From Chrysophaeum taylorii (Eukaryota; Sar; Pelagophyceae; Pelagomonadales; Pelagomonadaceae), in the NCBI GenBank assembly GCA_029834535.1, contig JAQMWT010000322.1, forward strand, positions 124,001 through 188,000: a stretch of DNA of 64,000 nucleotides. Reading direction: 5' to 3'. Every line of letters begins with the position of its first letter. Position 1 is the stretch's first letter. A program made the translations under genes and the position numbers. The notes under the pieces are model-generated. The model was not told the origin of the DNA, did no database searches, and saw only the letters and a list, made by a program, of their open reading frames with translations. Of this stretch, positions 49,826 through 58,400 are shown piece after piece.

Positions 49826-51175
49826 TCAAGCTCGAGGCTCGGGAAGTCCGAGGGGTGGGGGGACGATGGTCTCTCTTTGCCAGAGCTGGCAGATCCACTT
49901 GGGGTCGATCGCCGGCGCGGACGCGTGGGTGGTGCGATCGTCGGGGAGACGGGTGCGGGGGTCCGCGGGGAAGAAGACGCAAGCCGCGCCGGCGACCGGC
50001 TGGACTTGGAGGTTGTCAAGCTGGTCGAAGGTAGTCGCCCCTCCCCTCGGGACGTCGTTGAGGTAGAGGATGCAGGTCTTGAGGCGCTGGCCGCCCTGGT
50101 CGCCCCAGTCGCGGTCGGGACGCGCGGAGGCGTCGTTGTGAACGGCGAAGAGGTCGCCCGGTTCGTACCTGGAGACGACGGGAGCCTCGAGGTGGTCGAT
50201 CGTGGTGTTAAGAATGGCCGCGACCTTGCGGGCCACCGGGAGCGCGAAATCGAGGTCGTCGGGGGTATTGAGGGCAACGGCCGAGGACGTGCGCCTCGCG
50301 GCGGCACGGCGCGTCGCGGTCTCGGCTACGGCCGCGGCCGCGAGAGCGACCGTCGCGAGCGCCCCCAGCAGGACCCTCCCCGCTGTCGCGAGGGCGGCTG
50401 CCACGTCGGCCGTGTCCTCGAAGACGCGAAGGGCCGCGGGCGCGGGGGCCGCGGCGACCAGAGGGGCGAGAAGCGCGAGGCGGCGCGCGTCGAACTGCGC
50501 CGCCGGAGGATTCGACCTCGTCGTTCGCTTTTTGGTCGCGTACTCGATCAGGCGTTCGCAGTCCTCGTGCGACAACACGTCTTCGTAGACGAAAATGTCG
50601 GGGTCGCGGTGCCGCACGCGGGCGGAGGGGAGCTCGACGGCGCGGCCGAGCTCGGTGACGAGACCGCGCGCGCGGAGCGTCGCCGTCGTGAGGCAGTCCC
50701 CGGGCGTTGTCGCCGCCCTCGAGACGCGGCAGAGCGAGACATCGTGGTCCCCGGCGTTGAAGCGCTCGATCTCTTCGAGGCAGACGTAGGTCGTCGCGGC
50801 GAGCAAAGCCTCTTCGAGGCCGTCTTCGTCGTCGATCCACGGAAATCCTAAAGCCTCGCACCGCTCGCGTTTGTCGGGACCCGAGTAGCCGCCGAGGGTC
50901 CACGTCAAGGCGGCATGCTCGGGTCGCAGCACCTGCAGCACGCCGCGGCGCCTCGCGGCGAAGTTTTCGTGGCTGCGCGTGCCGCGATACAACGACACCG
51001 CCCAGATCCGTTCTGGCCGGATTCCGACGGGGCTCGCGTACGTCACCAAGTTCATGTTCGCCGCGCCGCTCGCGTCGATCGTGGAGAGCGAGTACACCGG
51101 GGAGTCCAGGAGCGGCGCCAAGGCCGCCGTGGTGGCGGCGGCCGCGAGCAACAACAACTGCAATATCATCATCAT
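49826..51175 (-). CDS. Flavin-reductase-like domain fused to prolyl 4-hydroxylase
   Basis: The ATG at 51175 gives 449 residues with a signal peptide (LQLLLLAAAATTAALA). Residues 25-160 form an FMN-binding split-barrel, flavin-reductase-like domain: SPVYSLSTIDASGAANMNLV, IRPERIWAVSLYRGTRSHEN, then GVLQVLRPEH. From about residue 188 comes a 2-oxoglutarate/Fe(II) prolyl 4-hydroxylase: DIFVYEDVLSHEDCERLIEY, then RRTSSAVAL, RYEPGDLFAVHNDA with the iron-binding His-x-Asp, GGATTFDQLD, and the distal His in RTTHASAPA before WICQLWQRE. The usual 2-OG-binding Lys may be that of PKW. A 75-residue Ala-rich, partly hydrophobic insertion splits the hydroxylase fold near 215-290. The frame is continuous, so the fusion is genuine in this sequence. 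It is head-to-head with the next gene, 45 bp apart. Confidence 0.8.
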   Translation of the reverse strand: MMMILQLLLLAAAATTAALAPLLDSPVYSLSTIDASGAANMNLVTYASPVGIRPERIWAVSLYRGTRSHENFAARRRGVLQVLRPEHAALTWTLGGYSGPDKRERCEALGFPWIDDEDGLEEALLAATTYVCLEEIERFNAGDHDVSLCRVSRAATTPGDCLTTATLRARGLVTELGRAVELPSARVRHRDPDIFVYEDVLSHEDCERLIEYATKKRTTRSNPPAAQFDARRLALLAPLVAAAPAPAALRVFEDTADVAAALATAGRVLLGALATVALAAAAVAETATRRAAARRTSSAVALNTPDDLDFALPVARKVAAILNTTIDHLEAPVVSRYEPGDLFAVHNDASARPDRDWGDQGGQRLKTCILYLNDVPRGGATTFDQLDNLQVQPVAGAACVFFPADPRTRLPDDRTTHASAPAIDPKWICQLWQRETIVPPPLGLPEPRA

Positions 51176-51220
51176 CACGGTGACCGTTGGAATCCGTCGT
51201 CCGTTGATCCCAACGCCATC

Positions 51221-52177
51221 ATGAAGGTGCTGGTGGCGGCGCTCGTCGGCGCGTCCTCGTTTTCCGAAGAGTTGCGCGTGATGACGTACAACATCCGGAC
51301 CGCATCGACGTGGGCGCTCCGCGATGGCGGAGATGCCGCAAACCGGCGCACCTGGCAGGAACGCCGGCGGTCCGTTGCGCGGACGATCGAAATAGCCAAG
51401 GCGAGCATCATCGGGACCCAGGAGGGCCTCGCCTGGCAGCTCGAGGAGCTGTGCGGGTTGCTGGGGGGGGGGTGGCAGTCGGTGGGCGGGGGTCGCGTGG
51501 GCGACGCGAGCGACGACGACGAGCACGCGGCCATAATTTTCGATTCGACCGAGGTCACGCTCCTTGGATCGCGCGATTTCTGGCTCTCCGAGACCCCCGC
51601 GTTGTCCTCCAAGTCGTGGGGGGCCGCGCTCCCGCGCGTCGCGACCTGCGCGACCTTCCGCCGCGGCGACCTCGAGTTTTCTGTCCTGAACGTCCACCTC
51701 GACCACGCCTCGGCCGACGCCCGGGCCGGCGCGGCTATTATGTTGCGCGACTTCGAGCCCCCCGCCCACCCCTTTTTCGTCACGGGCGACTTCAACGCCC
51801 CAAAAAATGAGAGATGGTACGACATCCTCATGCCTGCTTTGAAAGACGCGTGGACCGAGGCCGAAGACCGCTCCTGCGGCGCCTGCGGCCAGTCGACCTA
51901 CCACGCCTGGCACGGCTCGGCCAAGCCCTCCTCCCAGTGGATCCATGCCGACGACGCGTTCCAAACTTCCCGCATCGCCCACCAAGGCCACCGCCATATC
52001 GACGCGGTCTTCGTCTCCCATCGCACCCTCCGCCTCGGCCGAATCACGCGCGCCAGGATGATCACCGACGATCGCCGACGCCGATTCTACGGGGGACCCT
52101 TCGCCTCGGACCACTACCCGGTCTGTGTCCATTTCCTCCCGGCGCCGCCCTCCTCTAATGATAACAAAGACCTCTAG
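51221..52177 (+). CDS. Endonuclease/exonuclease/phosphatase family protein
   Basis: The ATG at 51221 gives 318 residues with a short hydrophobic N-terminus (MKVLVAALVGASS), possibly a signal peptide. All core motifs of the EEP superfamily are present in order: LRVMTYNIRTAS, IIGTQEGL (metal-binding Glu), FSVLNVHLDHAS, FVTGDFNAPKNE (Asp-Phe-Asn), HIDAVFVS and ASDHYPVCVHF (catalytic Asp-His). The overall length and spacing resemble small secreted metal-dependent phosphodiesterases; the substrate (nucleic acid, sphingomyelin or phosphoinositide) cannot be read from sequence. It starts 45 bp from the divergent hydroxylase fusion and ends 16 bp before the next gene on the same strand. Confidence 0.9.
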   Translation: MKVLVAALVGASSFSEELRVMTYNIRTASTWALRDGGDAANRRTWQERRRSVARTIEIAKASIIGTQEGLAWQLEELCGLLGGGWQSVGGGRVGDASDDDEHAAIIFDSTEVTLLGSRDFWLSETPALSSKSWGAALPRVATCATFRRGDLEFSVLNVHLDHASADARAGAAIMLRDFEPPAHPFFVTGDFNAPKNERWYDILMPALKDAWTEAEDRSCGACGQSTYHAWHGSAKPSSQWIHADDAFQTSRIAHQGHRHIDAVFVSHRTLRLGRITRARMITDDRRRRFYGGPFASDHYPVCVHFLPAPPSSNDNKDL

Positions 52178-52193
52178 TAGTAGGGTAACCATC

Positions 52194-52838
52194 ATGAAGG
52201 CCCGCTTCTTCTACTTCTTCCGGCAGCTGGTCGTGCTCGTGTTGATCGGCGCCGTGCGCGGCGAGTCGCGGCCGGGCTACGACTCTTCGAGCTGGCAGTC
52301 GCCGTCGTGGCAGCCGCCAATGCACAACAACAACAACAACAACAACAACGTTCCGAGCGCGCCGCCCGAAGCGAAGCCGTTTCGCATCGTCACGACGGCG
52401 TCGGTGGCCGCCGTCTACGCGCTGCTCGCGTGGCGCGCGCACGGCACGCTCGGTCCCCATCCCCTCACGACGGCACTCGTCGCAGCCAACCTCGCGTCCT
52501 GCGGAATGGCTGTGACGCACGCGCGGCGCCACAAGCGACTCCTCAAATCCGTGCTCGGCTTGGACATGACCGTCGAAGGCCTCATCTTCCTCCATTCCCT
52601 CGTCAGGCTCATAGTGCCCGGCCGCAAGGATTTTCACCTCTCCAACGCCATCTCCTCCTTCTGGTTTCTCCTCGTGGCGCTCACGTGCCTGCGGTCCAAC
52701 TGGATTGCCGCGCCACCTCCTTCCACCGACCACCAGTACAACGACTACGCTCCCCACAACATGGGAGCGCGACGATTCCACGCCTCCACCACCCCCTCCT
52801 TCTCCGAGAGGCCGCCCTGGCATCACTACTACAAGTAG
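52194..52838 (+). CDS. Small multi-pass membrane protein (unknown)
   Basis: The ATG at 52194 gives 214 residues with a signal peptide (FFRQLVVLVLIGAVRG), a low-complexity Asn run coded by AAC repeats (52325-52349), and four membrane-helix candidates: VTTASVAAVYALLAW, LTTALVAANLASCGMAVTHA, DMTVEGLIFLHSLVRLIV and ISSFWFLLVALTCL. The tail is polar and Tyr/His-rich. The arrangement resembles a four-helix endomembrane protein, but no family is recognised. It follows the EEP gene by 16 bp, so shared or overlapping transcription is likely. Confidence 0.7.
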   Translation: MKARFFYFFRQLVVLVLIGAVRGESRPGYDSSSWQSPSWQPPMHNNNNNNNNVPSAPPEAKPFRIVTTASVAAVYALLAWRAHGTLGPHPLTTALVAANLASCGMAVTHARRHKRLLKSVLGLDMTVEGLIFLHSLVRLIVPGRKDFHLSNAISSFWFLLVALTCLRSNWIAAPPPSTDHQYNDYAPHNMGARRFHASTTPSFSERPPWHHYYK

Positions 52839-52954
52839 GAGGATCCATCCGACGACCGATTTTGCAATCACCGCGATGGCGAGGAGGAGGCCCGGTACAT
52901 TCATTTCGGGGAGGCAGCAGAGCGTCATCAACTCACCTCACCTCGACGCGGATC

Positions 52955-53218
52955 TATTTGTCTGATCTCAACGTCCGACGTCGAGGGTATTTGTCTGATC
53001 TCGACGTCCGACGTCGAGGGTATTTGTCTGATCTCGACGTCCGACGTCGAGGGTATTTGTCTGATCTCAATGTCCGACGTCGAGGGTATTTGTCTGATCT
53101 CAATGTCCGACGTCGAGGGTATTTGTCTGATCTCAACGTCCGACGTCGAGGGTATTTGTCTGATCTCAATGTCCGACGTCGAGGGTATTTGTCTGATCTC
53201 AACGTCCGACGTCTCGCG
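52955..53218 (+). repeat. 33-bp minisatellite, eight units
   Basis: Eight units contain ATTTGTCTGATCTC followed by CGTCCGACGTCGAGGGT, with variants only at three or four positions (AACG, GACG, AATG). Period 33 keeps frames open on both strands, giving 11-residue repeats that should not be taken as proteins. It begins 116 bp after the membrane protein gene. Confidence 0.95.
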
Positions 53219-53244
53219 TAACCAGCCGCATCATCTCGAGCAGA

Positions 53245-53275
<31 letters not shown>

Positions 53276-53599
53276 CGAAAGGCTCCCTCCCTCTGGCTAG
53301 CCGACAGACTACTATTTCCTCTCTGTCATGGACGTGGTGGTGGTTGTGGTGGTGGTCAAAGCGCCACTCTCCTAGTCGGCGGGGACTATAAGTCCCACGT
53401 ACTCGCCACCAGCGTCCTCGCGCGTCCACACACGAGTCCCCTTCAGCCAGCCCGCCGTCTAGAAAGGTCGTGTCGATCGACGTCGCGCTGATGACGTCCG
53501 CGGCGAAGACCACCCCCCTTCTTGTTCAAAGGCAGCTTGAGCTGCACCGCGCGCTACTCCACCGCATTTTAATTTCCGTGGTTGCGCGCATATAGGTTA
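53219..53599. other. Spacer with a CAG microsatellite
   Basis: It contains about nine CAG units (53244-53273) and a GGT-rich tract (53334-53357). No gene is recognised; the 3' UTR of the leftward gene at 53600 lies here. Confidence 0.6.
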
Positions 53600-54517
53600 T
53601 TATCGAGGGGTATGCCTCCCGTGAAGGACCTCCAACAACAGGCGCGCGACGAGGGTGTCGAGGAGGCGCTTTGTGCCCTGGATCGACGGAGCGTTTGCCG
53701 AGAGCATCGCGATATCCATATCGTGGTCGCGCGCGGCGGCATGGACGTCGTCAAGGAACTCGCAGGTGTCATCGACAGCCCGCGCGCAGTGGATGTTGCC
53801 GACTAAGTGCCGCACGGGCGGTCGGTTCGCGGGAAACTTGCGACGGTACCTGTCGAGCGCGTCGTCGAGGGAGTCGCGCGAGTCGGCGTTGAAGACGACG
53901 AGCGCGGCTGCCGTTCCCGGGATGTCCGGGAGATCGAGGTCAGGGTCGGACTGGATGTCCCAAAACCGCAGGACGATGATGACCCCTTCGTGCGCGACCA
54001 ACCTGGTTGCCAAACCAAAGAAAGTCCCGGGCTGGCGGTCGACGATTTCCTCGCCGCAGCCGCCGCCGACCAAGGCGCGGACGAGCGAACTGGTTCCGGC
54101 CTTCCTGCCCCCGAGGACGACCACATCGAAGCTCGGGCTTGAGGGACGCGCCTTGACGTCCCAGGCGGCCGACGACTCCCACGGCCACCGGAGCTCGGCT
54201 CGAGCGACGAAGCGGTCGTGCTGCGCCAGGGCCGTCGGGAAGACGAGGCCATTGGCGCGACCCCCGCGGATCCCGTAGACCCGCATCAGCTCGGCGCGCT
54301 GGGCGAAGCTCATGCACGGCAAGCAGAAAGGGCAGCACGCAGCACCGACGCACGCTTTCGCACCCTCCCGACCGAGTCCGCAAGGCCCTGACGGCTCGCG
54401 CCGGAGAGCCGTTGTGACGCGGCCGAGCACCACACACGGGAATAGGGCCGTAAAGCACCACGCGCGCGCGTCGACCGGCGCCCATTCGCCGCCATCGTCG
54501 AACCGCGATGCCATCAT
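53600..54517 (-). CDS. PLAC8-like domain fused to a degenerate small-GTPase domain
   Basis: A 305-residue protein. Residues 17-86 are Cys-rich (WCFTALFPCVVLGRV, CGLGREGAKACVGAACC, CPFCLPCMSF, RVYGIRGG), the pattern of a PLAC8/Cys-rich membrane-associated domain. Residues 130-300 follow a Rab/Ras-like order: FDVVVLGG, a P-loop GGRKAGTSS (136-144), VLRFWDIQSD where WDTAGQE is usual, ALVVFNADSRDSLDDAL, VGNIHCA in place of NKxD, and a final helix. The P-loop Lys is absent (Thr-142 in its place), the Gln of the switch is lost, and NKxD is degenerate. GTP binding or hydrolysis is therefore unlikely by the usual mechanism. Such a fusion is not one I know. It is 43 bp head-to-head with hemD. Confidence 0.7.
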   Translation of the reverse strand: MMASRFDDGGEWAPVDARAWCFTALFPCVVLGRVTTALRREPSGPCGLGREGAKACVGAACCPFCLPCMSFAQRAELMRVYGIRGGRANGLVFPTALAQHDRFVARAELRWPWESSAAWDVKARPSSPSFDVVVLGGRKAGTSSLVRALVGGGCGEEIVDRQPGTFFGLATRLVAHEGVIIVLRFWDIQSDPDLDLPDIPGTAAALVVFNADSRDSLDDALDRYRRKFPANRPPVRHLVGNIHCARAVDDTCEFLDDVHAAARDHDMDIAMLSANAPSIQGTKRLLDTLVARLLLEVLHGRHTPR

Positions 54518-54560
54518 CTCTGACGTTAAAACGAAACCCTAACCACCCACACCACCTTGA

Positions 54561-55325
54561 ATGCTGTGGCTTATCTTCATCGTCGGCGCGGTACGCGGCC
54601 TGCGAAACGAGGTGGTGGTCGCGCTGACGCGCGAGGCCGGGAAGAACGACGGCCTGCGAAGGGAGCTCGAGGCGGACGGACTGCGGACTGTGGAGGTGCC
54701 GTGCGTCGCGCAGACGCGTGACGCGGCGATGGAGGCTGCGCTCGACGCGGCGCTGTCGTCGTCGTGGAGCTGGGTGGTCGTGACGTCGCCCGAGGCCGCA
54801 AAGACCCTCGGCGATGCCCTCGACCGCTCGGGGTGCGCGGCGCCGCGCGTCGCGACCGTTGGCGAGGCGACGACGTCCGCTTTACCCGGGGACGTGTTTT
54901 CTGCGTTCTCGCCGTCCAAAGCGACCGCCGCGACGCTGGGCGCCGAGCTTCCCGGCGTGCCCGGCGACCGCGTCCTGTACCCCGCCTCCAAGCTCGCCGC
55001 GAAAACGCTCGAGGCTGCCCTCGGAGCGCGAGGGTTTAGCGTCGACCGCGTCGACGCCTACTCGACGGTGCCGGCCGAATGGACAGAGATCGACCGCCGT
55101 CGAGCGAGGGAGGCTCACGTCGTCGCGTTTGGGAGCCCCTCGGCCGTCGACGTCTGGGTCGCGCGTCTCGGCACCACGCCGCGCGCTGCGTGCATTGGCC
55201 ACACCACCGCCGCCGCCTGCGACGCCGCTGGCTTTTACCCCCAGGCTCGCTTCCCGCCCAAGCCCGGCCTCAAGGCCTGGGCCGCCGAAATATCCAAGCT
55301 CGCCGACGACCTCGCCGAGAGATAA
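54561..55325 (+). CDS. hemD: Uroporphyrinogen-III synthase
   Basis: A 254-residue protein of HemD length. Blocks include VVALTREAGKNDGLRRELEA, WSWVVVTSPEAAKTL, ATVGEATTSAL, DRVLYPASKLAAKTL, AYSTVPA, VVAFGSPSAVDVW and ACIGHTTAAACDAAGF. These are the two-domain alternating fold with the conserved Tyr/Thr and Ser motif regions that cyclise hydroxymethylbilane into uroporphyrinogen III in heme and chlorophyll synthesis. The N-terminus (MLWLIFIVGAVRG) is a signal-peptide-like segment, expected for import into a secondary plastid, though no Phe follows it. It is head-to-head with the PLAC8/GTPase gene (43 bp) and convergent with SEC12 (99 bp). Confidence 0.92.
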   Translation: MLWLIFIVGAVRGLRNEVVVALTREAGKNDGLRRELEADGLRTVEVPCVAQTRDAAMEAALDAALSSSWSWVVVTSPEAAKTLGDALDRSGCAAPRVATVGEATTSALPGDVFSAFSPSKATAATLGAELPGVPGDRVLYPASKLAAKTLEAALGARGFSVDRVDAYSTVPAEWTEIDRRRAREAHVVAFGSPSAVDVWVARLGTTPRAACIGHTTAAACDAAGFYPQARFPPKPGLKAWAAEISKLADDLAER

Positions 55326-55424
55326 AGGTGGTGATGCGCGCACTTTTTTTTTTATATTATGATCATCTCGAGGCGCCACATACATACTCGCAACATACGA
55401 CGACGACGACGACGACGAACTAGC

Positions 55425-56549
55425 CTACTCCTCCTTGAAAAGAAAGGCGAGGAGCACGGCGAGGAGCGTCATGAGGATGGGAACGAGGACGGTGAAGAAG
55501 AGGCCGCCGCTCCCTTCCGTCGTAGGTACGGCGAGGGCGGCGATCTTGTAGTCCGCCGATGCCGAAAGGATCGCAAAGCGAGGATCGTCTTGACCTCCTT
55601 CTCGCCAGGCGAGCGCGGTGACCGGGAGGTCATGGTGTTTCTTGGCGACGAGTTTGCGGCCGCCGGACTTGGCGGAGACGAGGGAGACGGTACCGTCGAC
55701 GTCGCCGAGGGCGATAACGCCCCTCGCGGCCGTCATGGAGGAAACGGGGTACTTGGAGACTTTGTGGGCGAAATCGTTCGTAGCCTCGAGGAGCGCGACT
55801 CCTTTCGCCGGCGGCGCGAGAGTCCAGGTCGAGAGATAGGCGGGTCCGCGCGTCGAACTGCAGACCGAGTAGAGCTTTGCGTCGCCGTCGAACTTGCAGC
55901 CCCGGCACATGAGGCGGGCCGTTGGAACCACGACTCTGGGGTTGGCCTTGGCGGCGTCGAGGCACGCGACCTTGGCGCCCGTCGCGACGCTCCAAACGCA
56001 ACACGTGCCGTCTTTGGAGGCCGAGCACGCGAGAACGCCGGACGACGCGAAATCGACGTCCGTAATCGGTCCGCCGTGGGCCTCGCACTCCTGTGCCTTG
56101 GTCAGGGTCGCGGCGTTCCAGAGCCGCAGCTTGCCGTCGTCGCCGCCCGTCGCGACGAGAGCGTCGCCGGGGGCGACGCGGCAGCAGTTGAGCGACGGTT
56201 CCTTCGGATGAAAGTCGGCCGCGACGTCGGACCCTCGCACGCTCAGCGTCGGCGGCTCCCCGCGAAGACAGTCCGTCGAGAAGGCGCGGAGCTTGGGTCC
56301 GAAGCACGCGACGAGCAGCTTGCCGTCGCGCGACACGGCCAGCGACGCCCCGAGCTCCTGGCCCGTGTCATAGGTCGCGAGGGCCTTCAGACCCTCCGTG
56401 CCTGTCTCGGCGATCTCCACGCGGTTCCCCACGCCAGTCTTGCTGCTTCCGCCCCCGCCGATGTACGCCACCACGCACCGCCCGTCGGGCCGCAAGACGT
56501 GCACGAGCCCGAAAATCGGCGCGTTCACCTGATAATACGCCGCCGCCAT
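55425..56549 (-). CDS. SEC12: SEC12/PREB, ER guanine-nucleotide exchange factor for SAR1
   Basis: A 374-residue WD40 protein with a C-terminal membrane anchor (LFFTVLVPILMTLLAVLLAF, near 350-369) and a short lumenal tail. The N-terminal YIGGGGSSKTGVGNRVEI is the GGGG-x-x-KTG-x-x-N block that binds SAR1 potassium-dependently in SEC12. WD repeats include ALVATGGDDGKLRLWNAATL and VLACSASKDGTCCVWSVATG. It would activate SAR1 to start COPII budding at the ER. It is head-to-head with the POT transporter (90 bp). Confidence 0.92.
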   Translation of the reverse strand: MAAAYYQVNAPIFGLVHVLRPDGRCVVAYIGGGGSSKTGVGNRVEIAETGTEGLKALATYDTGQELGASLAVSRDGKLLVACFGPKLRAFSTDCLRGEPPTLSVRGSDVAADFHPKEPSLNCCRVAPGDALVATGGDDGKLRLWNAATLTKAQECEAHGGPITDVDFASSGVLACSASKDGTCCVWSVATGAKVACLDAAKANPRVVVPTARLMCRGCKFDGDAKLYSVCSSTRGPAYLSTWTLAPPAKGVALLEATNDFAHKVSKYPVSSMTAARGVIALGDVDGTVSLVSAKSGGRKLVAKKHHDLPVTALAWREGGQDDPRFAILSASADYKIAALAVPTTEGSGGLFFTVLVPILMTLLAVLLAFLFKEE

Positions 56550-56639
56550 GACGGATGGTTTAATGATGATGATTAGGGGCTAGCCTAATAATAATTAATA
56601 ACCGTCTCCTCCTCCTGCGGGGTGGTTAGGATGAAATGA

Positions 56640-58142
56640 ATGGTGAGAAAAATGGAAGCGTGGATGCCCGGGGCCCCGCGGTGCGTCGTGAACATCGTGT
56701 TGATGGAGGCGATGGAGCGGTTCGCGTACTACGGGTTTCGCGCGATCCTCGCGCGGTACTTCACCGAGGTGCTCGGGTTTGACGAAACTTGGGCGATCGC
56801 CGCCTTTTCGTTCACGTCGGCCATCGCGTACACATCCCCCGTCGGAGGGGCCTGGCTCGCCGACGGGCTTCTCGGGAAGTACAGGACGATCGTGGTGCTC
56901 GGAAGCGTGTACGCCGTCGGGCTCTGGGGTCTCGTGTGGTCGGCGTACGCGGCGAGCGTCGGAGGGTCTGCGTGCGCTCTGCTGCTCGTCGGCGTCGGTA
57001 CGGGAGGCATCAAGCCGTGCGTCTCGGCGTTTGGAGCCGACCAGTTTCGGGGCGAGAACAGCGCGGCCCTCCGGAGGTACTTCGCCGTGTTCTACGCCGC
57101 CATAAATGTCGGAAGCGTCGCAAGTTTCGTGCTCACCCCGCTCGTCCGCGCTCGGTTTGGGTACGCGGCCGCGTTCTCGCTTCCGGCGACGCTCGTCGTG
57201 TGCGCGCTCGCGTCGTTTGTCGCCGCACGAAAGAGCTACTACGTCGTGCGCAAGGACACGACGGTGTGCACGACGCTCCGTCTCGTGGTAGACCCCACGA
57301 GTCGCGGCGGCGACGACGCGGCCGCGCTCCGCAGAGTTTTCGGCATCCTCGCGACGCTGCCCGTCTTCTGGGCGCTCTTCGACCAACAGGGCTCGGTCTG
57401 GGTGATGCAGGCCAAGGACATGCGGACGGGCGGCCTCCAGCCCGAGCAGTTGGGCGTTTTTAATCCTCTCTTCGTCCTCGCCCTTCTTCCGTTCTTCGAG
57501 AAGGTCGCGTATCCGTCGCTCGAGAAGAGACTCGGACGCCCCGTCACTGCGCCGCGCCGCATGGCCGCCGGCATGGCCTTCGCCTCGGCTTCCTTCTTTG
57601 CCGCCGCCATCGTCGAGGCCGCGCTCCCCCTATACATCCTCTGGCAGCTTCCCCAGATTTTCCTCATCACCGTCGCCGAGATTTTGGTTTCGGTGACGGG
57701 ACTCGAGTACTCGTATCGCGCCGCACCTCCCAAGTTCAAGAGCCTCGTCCAGTCGGCCTTCCTCTTGACCACGGCCTTGGGCGACCTCTTTGACGGGATC
57801 TTGTACGCGGCCCTCGGAAGCACCGCATCTCGCGCCGCGTTTATGATCTTGTGCGCCTCCCTCATGTTGGCCAACTTGGCCCTCTTCGCCAGAGTCGCTG
57901 CCGCTCTCACCGACCAGCCCCTTTTTTTTCAAATCCCCGTGCGTGCGGGATCCCCGAGGCCCTTGACCACCCGCGACGACGATCATGATCTCGACGACGA
58001 CGACGACGACGACGACGACCAGGACCAGAACCAGGACCAGGACCAGGACCAGGACCAGGACAGACGACGACGCCACCGTGGCCAAGATGAAGATTGTATG
58101 GCGTCTTCGGCTGGCCCGCCGCTCGACGTCGCCTTGGTGTAG
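56640..58142 (+). CDS. POT/PTR-family proton-coupled transporter (SLC15-like)
   Basis: A 500-residue polytopic protein. The proton-coupling motif EAMERFAYYG is at residues 23-32, followed by AYTSPVGGAWLADGLLGKYR, ALLLVGVGTGGIKPCVSAFG with ADQF, and FFEKVAYPSLEKRLGRP in the second half. These are POT/NRT1 motifs for di/tripeptide or nitrate uptake; the E-x-x-E-R motif fits proton-driven peptide transport. A late block TVAEILVSVTGLEYSYRAAP precedes the last helices. The C-terminus is a cytosolic low-complexity tail of Asp and Gln-Asp repeats from CAGGAC units (58023-58060), likely variable between strains. No intron is needed. Confidence 0.95.
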   Translation: MVRKMEAWMPGAPRCVVNIVLMEAMERFAYYGFRAILARYFTEVLGFDETWAIAAFSFTSAIAYTSPVGGAWLADGLLGKYRTIVVLGSVYAVGLWGLVWSAYAASVGGSACALLLVGVGTGGIKPCVSAFGADQFRGENSAALRRYFAVFYAAINVGSVASFVLTPLVRARFGYAAAFSLPATLVVCALASFVAARKSYYVVRKDTTVCTTLRLVVDPTSRGGDDAAALRRVFGILATLPVFWALFDQQGSVWVMQAKDMRTGGLQPEQLGVFNPLFVLALLPFFEKVAYPSLEKRLGRPVTAPRRMAAGMAFASASFFAAAIVEAALPLYILWQLPQIFLITVAEILVSVTGLEYSYRAAPPKFKSLVQSAFLLTTALGDLFDGILYAALGSTASRAAFMILCASLMLANLALFARVAAALTDQPLFFQIPVRAGSPRPLTTRDDDHDLDDDDDDDDDQDQNQDQDQDQDQDRRRRHRGQDEDCMASSAGPPLDVALV

Positions 58143-58400
58143 CTGCCGGTCTGCTGTTAAATATATACCCGCCGACTACTACTCCACGCCGATATAATAA
58201 CTCATTATCATTAGAAACGAGACGAGACGAGATGAGACACCACGCTTCGCTGCTGCCCGGGAGCTGCCTTTTCTTCAAGAGACCGCGATCAGGCGTCATC
58301 TGTTGGTGCCTGGCGGGTACCTGCGGGCAAAGAAAGAAAGAAAGAACGGGCTGAGAAAAAAGAATGTCGTGCACAACAAGACTACCACAGACACGTCGTC

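Noticed and set aside
52955-53218. CRISPR-like array
   Set aside because: Units are contiguous 33-bp tandem repeats without unique spacers, in a eukaryotic nuclear context.
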